Counted from the first letter of the stretch, positions 1 through 9,815 are shown. The stretch is 64,000 bases of DNA from Acinetobacter sp. ANC 4178 (GCF_004331175.1 NZ_SJOD01000002.1:496001-560000); one strand, 5' to 3'. Numbers and translations are program-made. Notes: generated from the letters alone by a model not told the origin.

Positions 1-922
1 CAGAGAAATCTTGCTCAAAACTGTCTGGTAGTTTTTTGAGTTGATCCACTTGCACATGGTGCTGTGCCTGTAAAAACTGTAATACATGCTCATGTAGCAG
101 CGGTAAAACTTGCCGATAACGGATATCTATTTGATCTAGCTGTGCAACCCGCTCAGACATGGCCACCAAGTTGGCAACCGTCATACTCACCTGATGCAAT
201 AATTCTTGTAATGATTTGGTCATGCCTTGTAGGGCACTCCGTTCATAACTTAGATGTACCGCCAGAGCATGAATATCCGAAGTATCACGGGTAATTGCCG
301 CCAACAATTGGGTATAGCGATGGCTGTGTTCTGGATCGGTTAAAATACTGCGGAAAACTTGGCGGGTATCATCCAAAGTCTTTTGCACTCGCTTTTGCAC
401 CAAAGTACCTAAATGCACTGGAAATAAAGTACTCGATACCACCGCACTACATAAGACGGCAACTGAAATTTCCAATATTCGTCCCAAAGCCATATCAAAC
501 ACGCTATGGGTACTAATACTATTAATGGAGCTACACACCACCATGACCGTGGTATAACCTGCCAACATAAACACATAGCTACGCGGCGTGCGGTCTAATA
601 AGGAGATATACAGACATAACCCCACCCACCCTGCGAGAACCAGTGTAAAAAAGATCGGAAGATCAATAAATTGCGGCGTCAGCACAATGGCGACAATCCC
701 GCCAATTAGCGTACCCAAAATGCGATAGACTGCCTTAGACGACACCATACCTGCATAGGGATGTGCCACAATAATCACGGTACCTGCTGCCCACATGGGA
801 TAGGTCAGGTCGAGTGAAAATGCAATAAAAAGTGCCAAGAGCATCGCAACAAATGTTTTAACGGCAAAAACCATATCCATACGACTTGGACGAAATGCCA
901 AAATCGGCTTAATTAACAACAT
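1..922 (-). CDS. FUSC-family inner membrane protein, N-terminal part (cut by window edge)
   Basis: The minus strand is open from an ATG at 920-922 to the window edge, giving about 307 residues. The start follows an AAAGGATGGGG ribosome-binding site. The first 160 residues hold a series of hydrophobic segments containing LTYPMWAAGTVIIVAHPYAG, the usual FUSC/aromatic-acid exporter layout, followed by a soluble helical domain. Family members sit in the inner membrane and are linked to efflux of aromatic acids or related compounds; the substrate here cannot be read. The gene is divergent from the IclR regulator, which could control it. The C-terminus is missing only because the window starts inside the gene. 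Confidence 0.8.
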   Translation of the reverse strand, partial: MLLIKPILAFRPSRMDMVFAVKTFVAMLLALFIAFSLDLTYPMWAAGTVIIVAHPYAGMVSSKAVYRILGTLIGGIVAIVLTPQFIDLPIFFTLVLAGWVGLCLYISLLDRTPRSYVFMLAGYTTVMVVCSSINSISTHSVFDMALGRILEISVAVLCSAVVSSTLFPVHLGTLVQKRVQKTLDDTRQVFRSILTDPEHSHRYTQLLAAITRDTSDIHALAVHLSYERSALQGMTKSLQELLHQVSMTVANLVAMSERVAQLDQIDIRYRQVLPLLHEHVLQFLQAQHHVQVDQLKKLPDSFEQDFS

Positions 923-1359
923 CGCCCCATCCTTTAGACGAAATTAAATGGATCATCTTTTTCAAAGTCACACCAATGTCGACAATATTAATATGCAAAC
1001 GCTGTCCAATCCGCTGAATTACGGTAACAGAAGATATTCATGAAATGAGAGGGCAGGTTTTGACGCAGGAGAAACGTCACCGCTGCAATTCAAGCGTAAA
1101 TTTTGAATCGCAAAATTTACAGTGAGAAATTCAATATGGCTATTTTGCTAACAACTTGACTAAAAGTCAAACAAAATATCTTATTATGATAATTTGATTT
1201 ATTATTTTGAATTTTTTGTGGAGTTTAATTAACCAAATTATCGACTGATCTCTAATTTAGACTCTTCCGTCGTTTTATTACAAAAGCCCTGCATGCCTCA
1301 CAACAATTTGTTATAACATTACTTTAAATGTCTTTTTCTTTTTGACGTTGTGGCTTCTT
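923..1359. promoter_or_regulatory. Divergent intergenic region with a TTGACT/AGTCAA palindrome
   Basis: This 437-base spacer separates the FUSC gene and the IclR gene and holds no credible gene. It is AT-rich. A perfect inverted repeat, TTGACT-AAA-AGTCAA, lies at 1156-1170 and is followed by TTATTATGATAAT, so it may overlap a plus-strand promoter or act as an operator. The site is a suggestion from symmetry only. Confidence 0.35.
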
Positions 1360-2139
1360 ATGACACTTTCTAGTTTTGGTAAAATTCTTACCGTTTTAGA
1401 TCTATTTTCAGTATCTCGCCCGATCATTAATGTCGATATCATTAGTGAAGAACTTGGCCTTTCCAAACCAACCAGCTATCGCTATTTAAAAGAATTGGTT
1501 TCTGCTGAACTGTTACAGCGCCTCAGTGGTACTTCTGGCGACTATACCCTCGGCTCAAAAATTGCCGTTTTAGATTATATCTCGCACAAATCTGATCCTT
1601 TAATTCAAATCAGTATTCCGTTCATGAAAGAAATTGCTGAACGAACAGAATTTTGCTGTCTATTGACGCATTTAAATCATGATTCTTGTATCGACTTGCA
1701 TCATGAAGTCACCAAAGGAGTGACTTTATTGTCCTATGGTCGAGGCTGCCCTCGTCCTGTTTATGTCGGTTCTTCTCCAAAAACCATCATTTCGCATTTA
1801 TCCAAGCAAGGCATTTTAGATTATTATCAACGTTTTTCTACACAACTGGCGGAAGTTGGATTTGCTCAGAATGACCAAGAATTTCTGAATAAAATGAAAA
1901 AAATCAAGAAACAAGGTTATTATTTCTCGAATGGTGAAGTCGATCCGAATGTATCGGGTCTGTCTGTTCCAATCAAGTTTTCCAGTAAAGAACCGCCGTT
2001 GGCTTTGACCGTACTCGGCTCCAGAAAACGGTTTGAATTTGTGAATTTAGACAAACTGATTGAAGTCTTACATAGCAATGCCGCCTTGATTGAACAACAA
2101 TTCATTGCTTTATCGACTCAGACCGCATCTGAAGTGTAA
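1360..2139 (+). CDS. IclR-family transcriptional regulator
   Basis: The protein has about 259 residues, the usual IclR length. Residues 1-65 form a winged helix-turn-helix (FGKILTVLDLF, then IISEELGLSKPTSYRYLKEL); the rest matches the IclR effector-binding domain, with the RGCPRPVYVGSSPK stretch in place of the usual G-pocket. An in-frame TTG at 1342 adds six residues, but the ATG at 1360 fits the family better; neither has a strong ribosome-binding site. It is transcribed away from the FUSC exporter gene, so that gene is the obvious candidate target. Family members usually sense small organic acids; the ligand is unknown. Confidence 0.85.
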   Translation: MTLSSFGKILTVLDLFSVSRPIINVDIISEELGLSKPTSYRYLKELVSAELLQRLSGTSGDYTLGSKIAVLDYISHKSDPLIQISIPFMKEIAERTEFCCLLTHLNHDSCIDLHHEVTKGVTLLSYGRGCPRPVYVGSSPKTIISHLSKQGILDYYQRFSTQLAEVGFAQNDQEFLNKMKKIKKQGYYFSNGEVDPNVSGLSVPIKFSSKEPPLALTVLGSRKRFEFVNLDKLIEVLHSNAALIEQQFIALSTQTASEV

Positions 2140-2281
2140 GTTATGTCACGTATACAAGAATTGAACAAAGCAATTTAGCTTTTATGGTTGATAAAGCCAA
2201 TCTATTCTCATAATATGATTATAGTTCTTCAGCGGCTTTATGTTTCCATGACGTATTGCATGCTCTATTCTCCTCAGTGTT

Positions 2282-2311
2282 AAAAAGCTCAAGTAATGTC
2301 TTGGGCTTTTT
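2282..2311 (+). terminator. Rho-independent terminator after the IclR gene
   Basis: AAAAAGCTCAAG and CTTGGGCTTTTT form a 12-bp stem with one G-T pair and a six-base loop, followed by T residues, about 140 bases after the IclR stop. Confidence 0.7.
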
Positions 2312-2359
2312 AATGCGTGAATCCTTCTGCGCTATACTCTTTTCCAATTTTCAGGCATA

Positions 2360-2385
2360 AAAAAACTCCACATTTGGAGTTTTTT
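2360..2385 (-). terminator. Terminator after pgsA
   Basis: AAAAAACTCCA-CATT-TGGAGTTTTTT is a perfect 11-bp stem ending in six T on either strand. It lies just past the pgsA stop and can also catch readthrough from the convergent IclR gene. Confidence 0.8.
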
Positions 2386-2397
2386 GAATCTGACCGA

Positions 2398-2985
2398 TTA
2401 AGGCTGCTTTAAATACGGCCACGCCGCTTTTAAATAAATGAACATTGACCATAAAGTCAGTCCGACAGCGGTATACAGTAGTAAATAAGCCAAGGTTTCT
2501 AAGGGTTGCCAATTGAGTAAAAACACTGAAATCGCAATCATTTGAAAGGCTGTTTTGTATTTTCCTACGGTCGAGACAGCCACATTGGTCCGTGCTCCAA
2601 GCTCCGCCATCCACTCTCTTAATGCAGACACCGTAATCTCACGTGAAATAATCACAATTGCCGCAAATGCCATTGAAATTGAGGGCTGCCATTGCACCAA
2701 CACAATTAATGCCGCTGCAACCATCAGCTTATCTGCCACTGGATCAAGAAACCGACCAAATGCAGATGTCTGATTTAAAGTTCTTGCCAGATAACCATCA
2801 AACCAATCTGTTATCGCAGCAAGGACAAAAATTGCAGTCAGAATAATATGCCGTGTTAAGCCGCCATCATGGCCTGCCACACCAATGCTAGGTGGCCAAT
2901 AGGCAATTAATAAAAATACAGGAATCAAGGCGATACGCGCCAAGGTCAAGATATTTGGAATATTCAGGATTCGACCTGCTGTCAT
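2398..2985 (-). CDS. pgsA: CDP-diacylglycerol--glycerol-3-phosphate 3-phosphatidyltransferase
   Basis: PgsA makes phosphatidylglycerol phosphate, the committed step toward phosphatidylglycerol and cardiolipin, in the inner membrane. The CDP-alcohol phosphotransferase signature is intact: DWFDGYLAR, eight residues, then GRFLDPVADK. Several membrane segments follow. The ATG at 2983-2985 starts the family-typical MTAGRILNIPNILTLAR; a TTG four codons upstream (2997) is better spaced from an AAAGGGGA ribosome-binding site, so the true start may be that TTG. It is the last gene of a minus-strand run uvrC - thioesterase - pgsA; uvrC and pgsA are neighbours in many gammaproteobacteria. Confidence 0.93.
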   Translation of the reverse strand: MTAGRILNIPNILTLARIALIPVFLLIAYWPPSIGVAGHDGGLTRHIILTAIFVLAAITDWFDGYLARTLNQTSAFGRFLDPVADKLMVAAALIVLVQWQPSISMAFAAIVIISREITVSALREWMAELGARTNVAVSTVGKYKTAFQMIAISVFLLNWQPLETLAYLLLYTAVGLTLWSMFIYLKAAWPYLKQP

Positions 2986-3093
2986 AGACACCGCCAACTT
3001 TTCCCCTTTGAGAGCGATGATTCTATGGTTCAAACGAACACATTTAACTCATCGTATTTAGCGCCACTTTATACGAATTGAGGTACAGTGTCA

Positions 3094-3888
3094 CTAGGCA
3101 AACACGGTAACTGTCTGTCTAGAAATCGCAATTAAGCGATTTTTTTCATCCCACAAATGTGCATATTCCGTGGCATAACCTTCTGCTGCATAGTCGGTGA
3201 ATACTTTATATTTAAACCAATCATGCAAATTTTGCTGTAATGGATTGACATAAGTCACATGCCACGTCAAAGAACTGGCAGGTGCGAGTGTCTTAAACAG
3301 CGGTAAAACCCCAGGTGGCCAAATATCAAAAAGCGTCATTAGATCGGCTACTCCAAAAGCACGGTCTGTATGCTTTTCAGGATGAAACCGACACCAACCG
3401 CCAAAGTCGCTTTGTGCACTGTTGGTACAGGGTGTCTCCCCTTCCGCCCAACGTACATCAAACTGCTGATAACACTGCGGAAACTGAGCATTGAGTTGCA
3501 TGCTTTGTAATTGTTGAGGAGCGATATAATTTGGTGCGGTGCGTTCTTGGCGCACATGAATTTCAGAAGATCGAGCTGCGCCAAAACTGGCAATTAAAAT
3601 ACTTTGTACTGCATCATCTTGCCATAAGCGGACTTCAATGGTGGTCACTGACTTACCCTGACGTAAAATCTCGGCGGTCAGTCGTGCTGTTCCTTGTTGT
3701 ACAGGTCCAACAAAAGTAACACTGGTACTGAGCAAGCGTTTAGAACTATCGGCAATACTCACCAAGGCCTTTTGCATCATTAAGCCTGCAATGACTCCAC
3801 CGTAAATGGTTCGCCCCTGTAACCAACCTGTCGGGATTTCAATCCATTCATTCTGCTCAAGTGCTTGATACACAGCTAACAGTGTCAT
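3094..3888 (-). CDS. Acyl-CoA thioesterase-like protein (TesB/4HBT_3 type)
   Basis: This 264-residue protein fits the double-hotdog thioesterase family: an N-terminal half with WLQGRTIYGGVIAGLMMQKAL and a C-terminal half with LTWHVTYVNPLQQ and YATEYAHLWDEKNRLIAISRQTVTVF, the typical ending of such enzymes. Members hydrolyse acyl-CoA thioesters; which acyl chain is used cannot be told. It lies between uvrC and pgsA on the same strand, so co-transcription with a phospholipid gene is possible. The family assignment rests on motif resemblance. Confidence 0.75.
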   Translation of the reverse strand: MTLLAVYQALEQNEWIEIPTGWLQGRTIYGGVIAGLMMQKALVSIADSSKRLLSTSVTFVGPVQQGTARLTAEILRQGKSVTTIEVRLWQDDAVQSILIASFGAARSSEIHVRQERTAPNYIAPQQLQSMQLNAQFPQCYQQFDVRWAEGETPCTNSAQSDFGGWCRFHPEKHTDRAFGVADLMTLFDIWPPGVLPLFKTLAPASSLTWHVTYVNPLQQNLHDWFKYKVFTDYAAEGYATEYAHLWDEKNRLIAISRQTVTVFA

Positions 3889-3995
3889 GCCTGTCTCTTA
3901 TTTTATCCTTAGGAAAATATTGTTCACCATGTATTCGCATTTGTGAATGCCTTATGACTCATGCGTCACTGAGCATTTTTGCTATTTACTGCGAG

Positions 3996-5795
3996 TTATT
4001 CATGCAGAATCTTATAAATGGTGCGTGCCATAACTTCCCCTAAACCGGGCACGAGCATCAGTTCATTTTCTGAAGCTTTCAGTACCCCTTGAATACCCCC
4101 AAAATGAGTCAGTAAGTCACGACGACGTTTTGGCCCCAACCCCGGAATAACCTCTAAGATAGAAGAACCCCGCTTCTTATCTCGTTTAGCACGATGTTTG
4201 GTAATGGCAAAACGATGGGCTTCATCACGCACTTGCTGAATTAAATGTAGAGCCTTGTGATCCTCGGGCAATTGGATTTTAGTGCCATCCGTAAAATGTA
4301 GAGTTTCCAGTCCGGGTTTTCGTCCCTCACCTTTCGATACCCCCACCATAAAGGCATCTAGCTCCAAGTCCTGCATCACTTGCATGGCCATATTTAATTG
4401 CCCTTTGCCCCCATCAATCAGCAATAAATCTGGAAGCATGGCTTTTTTATAACGGCGAGTCAGCGCTTGGCGCATTGCTGCATAATCATCGCCTTCGGTA
4501 ATATCCTGAATCGAAAACTGACGGTAATCGCGTTTTCGCGCGCCACCCGCATCGAACACCACACAAGAAGCAACCGTCGCTTCACCCATGGTATGTGAAA
4601 TATCAAAGCATTCAATCCGATCGACCGGGCGACCGACCACCTGCTCAAGTTGATGAAAACGCTCATTTAACTCTAAATGATTGGCAAGTTTGCCTTTAAT
4701 GGCATGTTGCACATTCATCTGTGCCAGCTCTAACCATTCTGCACGCGTTTCCCGCACATTGTGTTTAACTTGAATTTTCTTTTCAAATTGCTGATGTAGT
4801 GCTTCTTCTAATTGTTTTCGATCAGGAACTTCAACATTTACAATCAATTCCGTTGGAACTTCATCCGCCACTTGGAAATAGAAGTTCGCCATAAAGTCTG
4901 ACAACATTTGTCCTAGATCATCACCCAACATATCAGGAAAATAAGCTTTTCCGCCCAGCATTTTGCCGTTGCGGACATGCATAATCTGTACGCAAGTCAC
5001 ACCTGCTTGATAGGCAATAGCCAGAATATCGGCTTCGCCTTTGACTTTATAAATTGCTTGCTGTGCTTGAACATCACGTAAAAGTGCCATTCGATCACGA
5101 TAAAATACGGCTTTTTCAAACTCCAAAGCTTCAGCCGCTGCTTCCATTTTCTGAATCAACTCCTGATTCAGTTCTTTGGTATCGCCTTGTAAAAAGCGAA
5201 TCGAGTTTTGCACATCTTCCTGATAATCTTCAGGACTAATCAAACCGACACAGGGCGCAGTACAACGTTTAATTTGGTATTGCAAACATGGGCGCTTACG
5301 TTGTGAGAAATAGCTATTTTCACATTGGCGTACATTAAATAATTTTTGTAAAACCAGTAAGGTATCTCGCGCATTATATGCACTCGGATAAGGCCCAAAA
5401 AACTTGCCAATTTGATGCTTACCCTTACCACGTCCACTGGCAATGCGCGGATAAGGTTTGTCAGCCGAAATAAAGATATAGACATAGGATTTATCATCGC
5501 GCAGCATAATATTGTACGGCGGACGATGCAGTTTAATCAGGTTTTGCTCAAGCAATAAGGCTTCAGTTTCAGACCGAACCACCAAGGTTTCAATATCATA
5601 AATCCGCGCCACTAAAGCCTGCGTTTTAGGATGTTCAATAGTTTTAACGAAATAACTCGACACCCGATTCTTCAGATTTTTGGCTTTGCCGACATACAGC
5701 AATTCCCCCTCTTTACCCAACATCCGATAAACACCGGGCAAGGTGGTCATATTGGCCAGAATCTTTTCGATATGTTCGCGGGCGTTTTCGTTCAC
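3996..5795 (-). CDS. uvrC: Excinuclease ABC subunit C
   Basis: UvrC makes the two incisions around a lesion in nucleotide excision repair after loading by UvrA and UvrB. The 599-residue protein has all domains: GIY-YIG nuclease (LPGVYRMLG and [18 protein letters not shown], residues ~19-52), a Cys-rich linker, the UvrB-binding UVR helix pair ([20 protein letters not shown]), the RNase H-like C-terminal nuclease ([20 protein letters not shown]) and two helix-hairpin-helix motifs ([13 protein letters not shown] and [13 protein letters not shown]). The start is GTG at 5793-5795; the first internal ATG would remove residues before the GIY motif that other UvrC proteins keep. Confidence 0.97.
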   Translation of the reverse strand: MNENAREHIEKILANMTTLPGVYRMLGKEGELLYVGKAKNLKNRVSSYFVKTIEHPKTQALVARIYDIETLVVRSETEALLLEQNLIKLHRPPYNIMLRDDKSYVYIFISADKPYPRIASGRGKGKHQIGKFFGPYPSAYNARDTLLVLQKLFNVRQCENSYFSQRKRPCLQYQIKRCTAPCVGLISPEDYQEDVQNSIRFLQGDTKELNQELIQKMEAAAEALEFEKAVFYRDRMALLRDVQAQQAIYKVKGEADILAIAYQAGVTCVQIMHVRNGKMLGGKAYFPDMLGDDLGQMLSDFMANFYFQVADEVPTELIVNVEVPDRKQLEEALHQQFEKKIQVKHNVRETRAEWLELAQMNVQHAIKGKLANHLELNERFHQLEQVVGRPVDRIECFDISHTMGEATVASCVVFDAGGARKRDYRQFSIQDITEGDDYAAMRQALTRRYKKAMLPDLLLIDGGKGQLNMAMQVMQDLELDAFMVGVSKGEGRKPGLETLHFTDGTKIQLPEDHKALHLIQQVRDEAHRFAITKHRAKRDKKRGSSILEVIPGLGPKRRRDLLTHFGGIQGVLKASENELMLVPGLGEVMARTIYKILHE

Positions 5796-5934
5796 AGTGG
5801 GTTAAAACCTTGGAAAGTTATTCAATGATGTGGATGTGCGAAGGGGCTTTTTCAAGCCAGTCAATCAAATCGTTTGATCGACAATTTTATTCTGATGATT
5901 TTAGAGCAATACAGTGGGCTTAAAGTTACAAATC

Positions 5935-6315
5935 TCAAGTTGGCTCTACAGCTTGAGGTTGTAACATGACTTGTCCATACAAATCCATGTGCCCATCTCC
6001 CCAAGCTTTTAGCGCCAATAAAATCTCACGTAAGCTCATGCCTAAAGGCGTCAAACTATATTCCACTTTTGGCGGAACTTGTGGATAGACTTCACGATGA
6101 ATAATTCCATCCTCTTCCAGCTCACGCAGTTGATTGGTCAGCATGCGTTGGGTGACATTGGGAATCCGTTTACGAATTTCACCAAAACGTAAGGTATGCT
6201 CGGTCAATAAATGCCATAGAATGATACTTTTCCACTTGCCATCTAAAATGCCAATTGCAGCCTCAACCGCACAGCCTGGACTGCAATTAAAGCGAGAGTG
6301 CTTTGCTTTACTCAT
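5935..6315 (-). CDS. HxlR-family transcriptional regulator
   Basis: The 126-residue protein is a single winged-helix domain with the HxlR hallmarks: [26 protein letters not shown], then [25 protein letters not shown] and VEYSLTPLG. Cysteines near the N-terminus (C11, C15) could act as redox or electrophile sensors as in some relatives; this is inference. The start follows an AAGGATA ribosome-binding site. It is divergent from the adjacent oxidoreductase gene with 104 bases between them, the classic layout for a local repressor of a quinone or aldehyde detoxification enzyme. Confidence 0.88.
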   Translation of the reverse strand: MSKAKHSRFNCSPGCAVEAAIGILDGKWKSIILWHLLTEHTLRFGEIRKRIPNVTQRMLTNQLRELEEDGIIHREVYPQVPPKVEYSLTPLGMSLREILLALKAWGDGHMDLYGQVMLQPQAVEPT

Positions 6316-6356
6316 TTCAATAGTATCCTTTTCTACACTATATGCAGAATTTAACC

Positions 6357-6364
6357 GTATATAC
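6357..6364. promoter_or_regulatory. Possible operator GTATATAC between the HxlR regulator and the oxidoreductase
   Basis: An eight-base perfect palindrome, GTATATAC, sits in the middle of the 104-base divergent spacer, with a related CTATATGC about 20 bases to its left. HxlR-type regulators bind short symmetric sites in such spacers; this assignment is inferred from position only. Confidence 0.25.
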
Positions 6365-6419
6365 CAAATTTAAAACTACGTTAAGATTTTAATCATAAAC
6401 CCAATTTGAGATTAAAAAT

Positions 6420-7421
6420 ATGAAAGCTGTTGGATATTTACAGGCAGGTACTGCCGAGCAATTACAAGATATTGAACTCCCAACGCCCACTCCAAAAAAC
6501 CGTGAAGTCTTGGTGGCAGTCAAAGCCGTTTCGGTGAATCCCGTCGATTGTAAAATCCGCACCCGCGTTGCACCCGAACAGGGACAATATAAAATTTTGG
6601 GTTGGGATGCCGCAGGCGAAGTGGTCGACGTTGGTCCAGAAGTAGAACACTTTAAAGTGGGCGATCAGGTTTGGTATGCAGGCGACTTGACCAAAGCAGG
6701 CACCAATGCGGAATTTCATGTGGTCGATGAACGAATTATCAGCTTAAAACCGCAGAACCTATCTTTTGCTGAAGCGGCAGCATTGCCACTGACCGCCATT
6801 ACTGCTTGGGAAATGTTGTTCGACCGTCTACAAGTGCAACAGCATGATCACCCACATGAATCCATTTTGATTATTGGCGGTGCAGGAGGTGTCGGCTCCA
6901 TGGCCATTCAACTGCTCAAAGCCAAAACCCAATTGCAAGTGATTGCCACGGCATCTCGTGCAGAAACACAGGCATGGGTAAAACAGTTAGGTGCGGATAT
7001 CGTACTTGACCATCGTCAATCCTTGGTTGAGCAACTACAGGCACACAATATAACGGCGCCACGTTACGTATTTTCCACCACGCACACAGGCAGTTATCTT
7101 AGCCAGATTGCTGAACTGATTGCGCCACAAGGTCGGTTTGGTCTAATTGATGATCCTGAACAGTTGGATATTAACCTGTTTAAACGTAAATCAATTTCAG
7201 TACATTGGGAGTTTATGTTTACCCGCTCTATGTTCCAAACTGCGGATATGACAGCACAATCGCATCTGCTGCAACAGGTCGCGCAACTGATTGAAACAGG
7301 AAAAATCAAAACCACCCTCAATCAGGTCATGGGCAGTATCAATGCGGAGAGTATCCGTCAAGCCCACCATGCGATTGAATCAGAACGGACGCAAGGTAAA
7401 TTGGTGCTTGAAGGTTTTTAA
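6420..7421 (+). CDS. Zinc-type alcohol dehydrogenase-like / quinone oxidoreductase
   Basis: The 333-residue protein belongs to the medium-chain dehydrogenase/reductase superfamily. The N-terminal GroES-like half contains VSVNPVDCKIR and ILGWDAAGEVVDVGPEV; the nucleotide-binding fold has IIGGAGGVGSMAIQLLK near residue 150. The cysteine/histidine set needed for catalytic zinc is absent, which points to the quinone-oxidoreductase branch that uses NADPH to reduce quinones or enals. It faces the HxlR regulator, suggesting control by electrophilic or oxidative stress. Substrate unknown. Confidence 0.85.
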   Translation: MKAVGYLQAGTAEQLQDIELPTPTPKNREVLVAVKAVSVNPVDCKIRTRVAPEQGQYKILGWDAAGEVVDVGPEVEHFKVGDQVWYAGDLTKAGTNAEFHVVDERIISLKPQNLSFAEAAALPLTAITAWEMLFDRLQVQQHDHPHESILIIGGAGGVGSMAIQLLKAKTQLQVIATASRAETQAWVKQLGADIVLDHRQSLVEQLQAHNITAPRYVFSTTHTGSYLSQIAELIAPQGRFGLIDDPEQLDINLFKRKSISVHWEFMFTRSMFQTADMTAQSHLLQQVAQLIETGKIKTTLNQVMGSINAESIRQAHHAIESERTQGKLVLEGF

Positions 7422-7427
7422 ATACTA

Positions 7428-7465
7428 AAAAAGCCCGCTGTCTAGCTGATGAAAGCGGGCTTTTT
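7428..7465. terminator. Bidirectional terminator between convergent genes
   Basis: AAAAAGCCCGCT and AGCGGGCTTTTT pair as a strong stem with A and T tracts on both sides. It lies between the stops of the oxidoreductase (plus) and the PH-domain gene (minus), serving both. Confidence 0.85.
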
Positions 7466-7488
7466 ATGCGATTCAACCAGAGACCGAT

Positions 7489-7911
7489 TTAACTGATCGA
7501 CTGCTGTGCCTGTTGCAAAGCAAGCGTAAAAGCCTGTTTATCTTTGGGTGAAATTAAAATGAATTTGGCTTTGCCCTGTTTTTGATAATCAATTCGAAGA
7601 CGATCCAAAGAAAGTGCAGGTGAAGACACTGAATTATTGCTGGGACTAATTTTTTGAATGGCAGATAAGGGAATTTTCCAAGTCAAAAACATACTGGTAA
7701 TGACCAATTGCTCCGCTTCAATCCGATACTGTGTATTCCACACAGGCCACCACAATACCGCAATGGTCAACACATAAGTGAACGTATGCACAGGATATTG
7801 TGCCATGTTTCCTTTGGCATACATGGTCAATAACAATTGAAGCAATAAGCCCGTCATGGCAATGATAAAGCCTAAAATCCACCAATCTTTTTTTGAACGA
7901 AATTTTTGCAT
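7489..7911 (-). CDS. Small membrane protein with PH-like domain
   Basis: The protein has 140 residues from the ATG at 7909-7911, chosen because GGGGA lies seven bases upstream; an ATG four codons earlier has no such site. Two hydrophobic segments (WWILGFIIAMTGLLLQLLL and FTYVLTIAVLWWPVW) form a membrane hairpin; the rest is a short beta-rich region (YRIEAEQLVITSMFLTWKIPLSAIQKI) typical of bacterial PH-like domains (DUF1200/YdbT type). No function is established. Confidence 0.6.
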   Translation of the reverse strand: MQKFRSKKDWWILGFIIAMTGLLLQLLLTMYAKGNMAQYPVHTFTYVLTIAVLWWPVWNTQYRIEAEQLVITSMFLTWKIPLSAIQKISPSNNSVSSPALSLDRLRIDYQKQGKAKFILISPKDKQAFTLALQQAQQSIS

Positions 7912-8387
7912 AATATTCCCCATTTGTTCTTATCTTACACAAAAAATAGCAAACTGTAAGAGCAAGTGCCCACGACTTTCAGACCTGAAAAACGTCCCGC
8001 AGGACCTTCTGGTTTAGCAAGGTTTAGACTACGTAAGGACGTACAAAAATTAGGAAAAAAATACCGAGCATCAGGAACCATTTCAAGAAATAGTACAATT
8101 TGCGATGGGTTTTCTTTAAGGCTTTGGCCTTTAACCGAGCTTGATAGACTGTTCCAAGGCTGATGGATGTACAGCACCATCCCACTTCAGATAAAAGCGC
8201 TTCCAACCTGTTTTAAAAAACGAGTAAACCCAAGACCATCCACTTCATCATACAGCACTCATTTCATTGCTTTTGAGGGTCACATCTGACGACGTGCCCC
8301 CTGGGGCTAGACCTCAATTTGGCAAATTTAATCCAAAAATTCATGCCAGTATCTGATCAATGCCATCTGAACGGTCTCCCCCACACA
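7912..8387. other. Degenerate region with broken short reading frames
   Basis: These 476 bases between two minus-strand genes hold no convincing intact gene. On the minus strand a short frame at about 8024-8206 ends in a basic-hydrophobic tail (HRKLYYFLKWFLMLGIFF). Around 8210-8250 another frame begins MMKWMVLGLLVF, stops at a T/A run, and resumes one base out of phase as KTGWKRFYLKWDGAVHPSAL. A third frame near 7940-8030 reads AKPEGPAGRFSGLKVVGT. The pattern suggests the decayed remains of a small gene or an intergenic repeat family. I do not recognise it. Confidence 0.4.
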
Positions 8388-9365
8388 TTATCGAATGAAG
8401 TTGAAAGTCGCCAATTTGTCTGCTGCAACTTTGTTATAGATAAAACAGCCTCGTTCCAAACTGGCAATCGTGAGTTGGGATGTTCTGAGCTGTTCGGGAT
8501 GATCTTGATAAACATCATAGGCAATGCTGTCTTTTTCAAATTGAATTTGATTCTTTGCCGTCCATTCATTGGCACTATTCAAATTGGCAGCATAAACCTG
8601 ATCATTGAATTGCACTTTGCTTAAACCTGAAATTTCCTGTCCTGTCGCTGTACTGAAAAGCACGCTCCAATCTAAGTGAGTTGCCCATTGCCCTGTTGCG
8701 TGTTCTAGACCCAGCTTAGGCCAATTTTTTTGTGCAAAATTGGCGGTCGACTGGTTTTGCGCTTGAACCTGAGCAAAGGTTTGTGATTCTGCACGATCGG
8801 TTTGAAAGCTAAAATAAGGTTGATTATTCTTCGTGGAGATCAAACGGTAACAGGTACTGCCTTGTGGGAATTTTTCTGCACCATGTGAAGCTAAAAAGAT
8901 TCTTGCATTGGCATATGGACTTTGAGTGTCAAAACGTAAGTCGCGATAGCCTGGCATGACTGTATCAAAGACGTTTTTTCCACTGAGTGCGACCTGTTCG
9001 AATTTCCAGTCTGTTTTCAAATTGGCAATTAAATTTAAAGTCCAGTGTGACATTGAATGCACATCAATATCCGCTTGATAGCGCTGAGATGGCTCATACA
9101 CGGCTTGTTGAGTCACAATATATTGATTCAATGGCTGACGACTGTCAGCGGTGACAATTTTTCTATTTTGTAATTCAAAATGGGAAGCAGTAAACGCATC
9201 GCCTTTGTCATCAAAATAATACTGGATGCGATAGTATTTTGTGCCATTGGCAGTGTCTTCAGTTGCAGGTTTGAAGCTACCAGCGCCATCTCCACCCCCT
9301 CCACAAGCACTGAGCAACAATGCGATTAAAGATAACAGCAACAAATGTTTATTTTTTAAAGTCAT
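8388..9365 (-). CDS. Lipoprotein of unknown function
   Basis: The 325-residue protein starts with a lipoprotein signal, LLLLSLIALLLSACGGGG, with the lipobox LSAC placing the lipidated cysteine at residue 21, followed by a glycine/acidic linker. The mature part is soluble, with repeated short strand-like segments; I do not recognise a family. It should be anchored to the inner or outer membrane. A promoter-like TTGATT-16-TAAAAT lies 45 bases upstream, so it probably has its own transcript. Confidence 0.7.
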   Translation of the reverse strand: MTLKNKHLLLLSLIALLLSACGGGGDGAGSFKPATEDTANGTKYYRIQYYFDDKGDAFTASHFELQNRKIVTADSRQPLNQYIVTQQAVYEPSQRYQADIDVHSMSHWTLNLIANLKTDWKFEQVALSGKNVFDTVMPGYRDLRFDTQSPYANARIFLASHGAEKFPQGSTCYRLISTKNNQPYFSFQTDRAESQTFAQVQAQNQSTANFAQKNWPKLGLEHATGQWATHLDWSVLFSTATGQEISGLSKVQFNDQVYAANLNSANEWTAKNQIQFEKDSIAYDVYQDHPEQLRTSQLTIASLERGCFIYNKVAADKLATFNFIR

Positions 9366-9409
9366 AATATTTTCTTTTTTGAATGGTTGTTAAAATAAAA
9401 CCCGAACAA

Positions 9410-9437
9410 ATTTTAACTTTTCTTAACAGATAATCAA
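9410..9437 (-). promoter_or_regulatory. Likely promoter of the lipoprotein gene
   Basis: On the minus strand TTGATT (9432-9437) and TAAAAT (9410-9415) are 16 bases apart and lie just upstream of the lipoprotein start at 9365, a reasonable sigma-70 pair. Confidence 0.4.
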
Positions 9438-9815
9438 GTCATATAAAATAAAGTTCTCTTCTTTATCATTAGTGGAAACATCCAAAATACAATTGACTTT
9501 TTTGACACAAATAGCATAGTGATGGACGGTGGTTTTTTATTCTCCATCAAGTACAACAAAAGCATTAGCAGTACAATTTTTGTATAAAAAACAGATGCAT
9601 TTTATTGAACAATTTTAAGTACGGTTTTCACCTCAATAATTTTTGCTGTAAATGAAATTAAAATTGATGACCATTGCGTCACTGCTTGATACAACTTGTT
9701 ATGTTCTTTTTGGATATAGTTATCGTAAGATTAGCGAAGCATTTTCGTGCGCAGAACAAGCGAACACGCTTCAAAACATCAACTTAGAAGTCCTCCAAAA
9801 TAAAGGAGATCAGGC
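9438..9815. other. Non-coding leader region upstream of fadB
   Basis: No credible gene is visible here. A plus-strand TTGACT-16-CATAGT pair at 9493-9520 could start a long fadBA transcript; nothing resembling a known FadR or PsrA operator could be confirmed by eye. An AAGGAG ribosome-binding site for fadB sits at its end. Confidence 0.35.

Noticed and set aside
7966..8163. 65-residue plus-strand frame FRPEKRPAGPSGLARF...
   Set aside because: No ribosome-binding site, and the antisense frames look equally coding; treated as part of a degenerate region instead.
8319..8624. 101-residue plus-strand frame over the end of the lipoprotein gene
   Set aside because: Overlaps a well-supported lipoprotein gene on the other strand and has no start signal.
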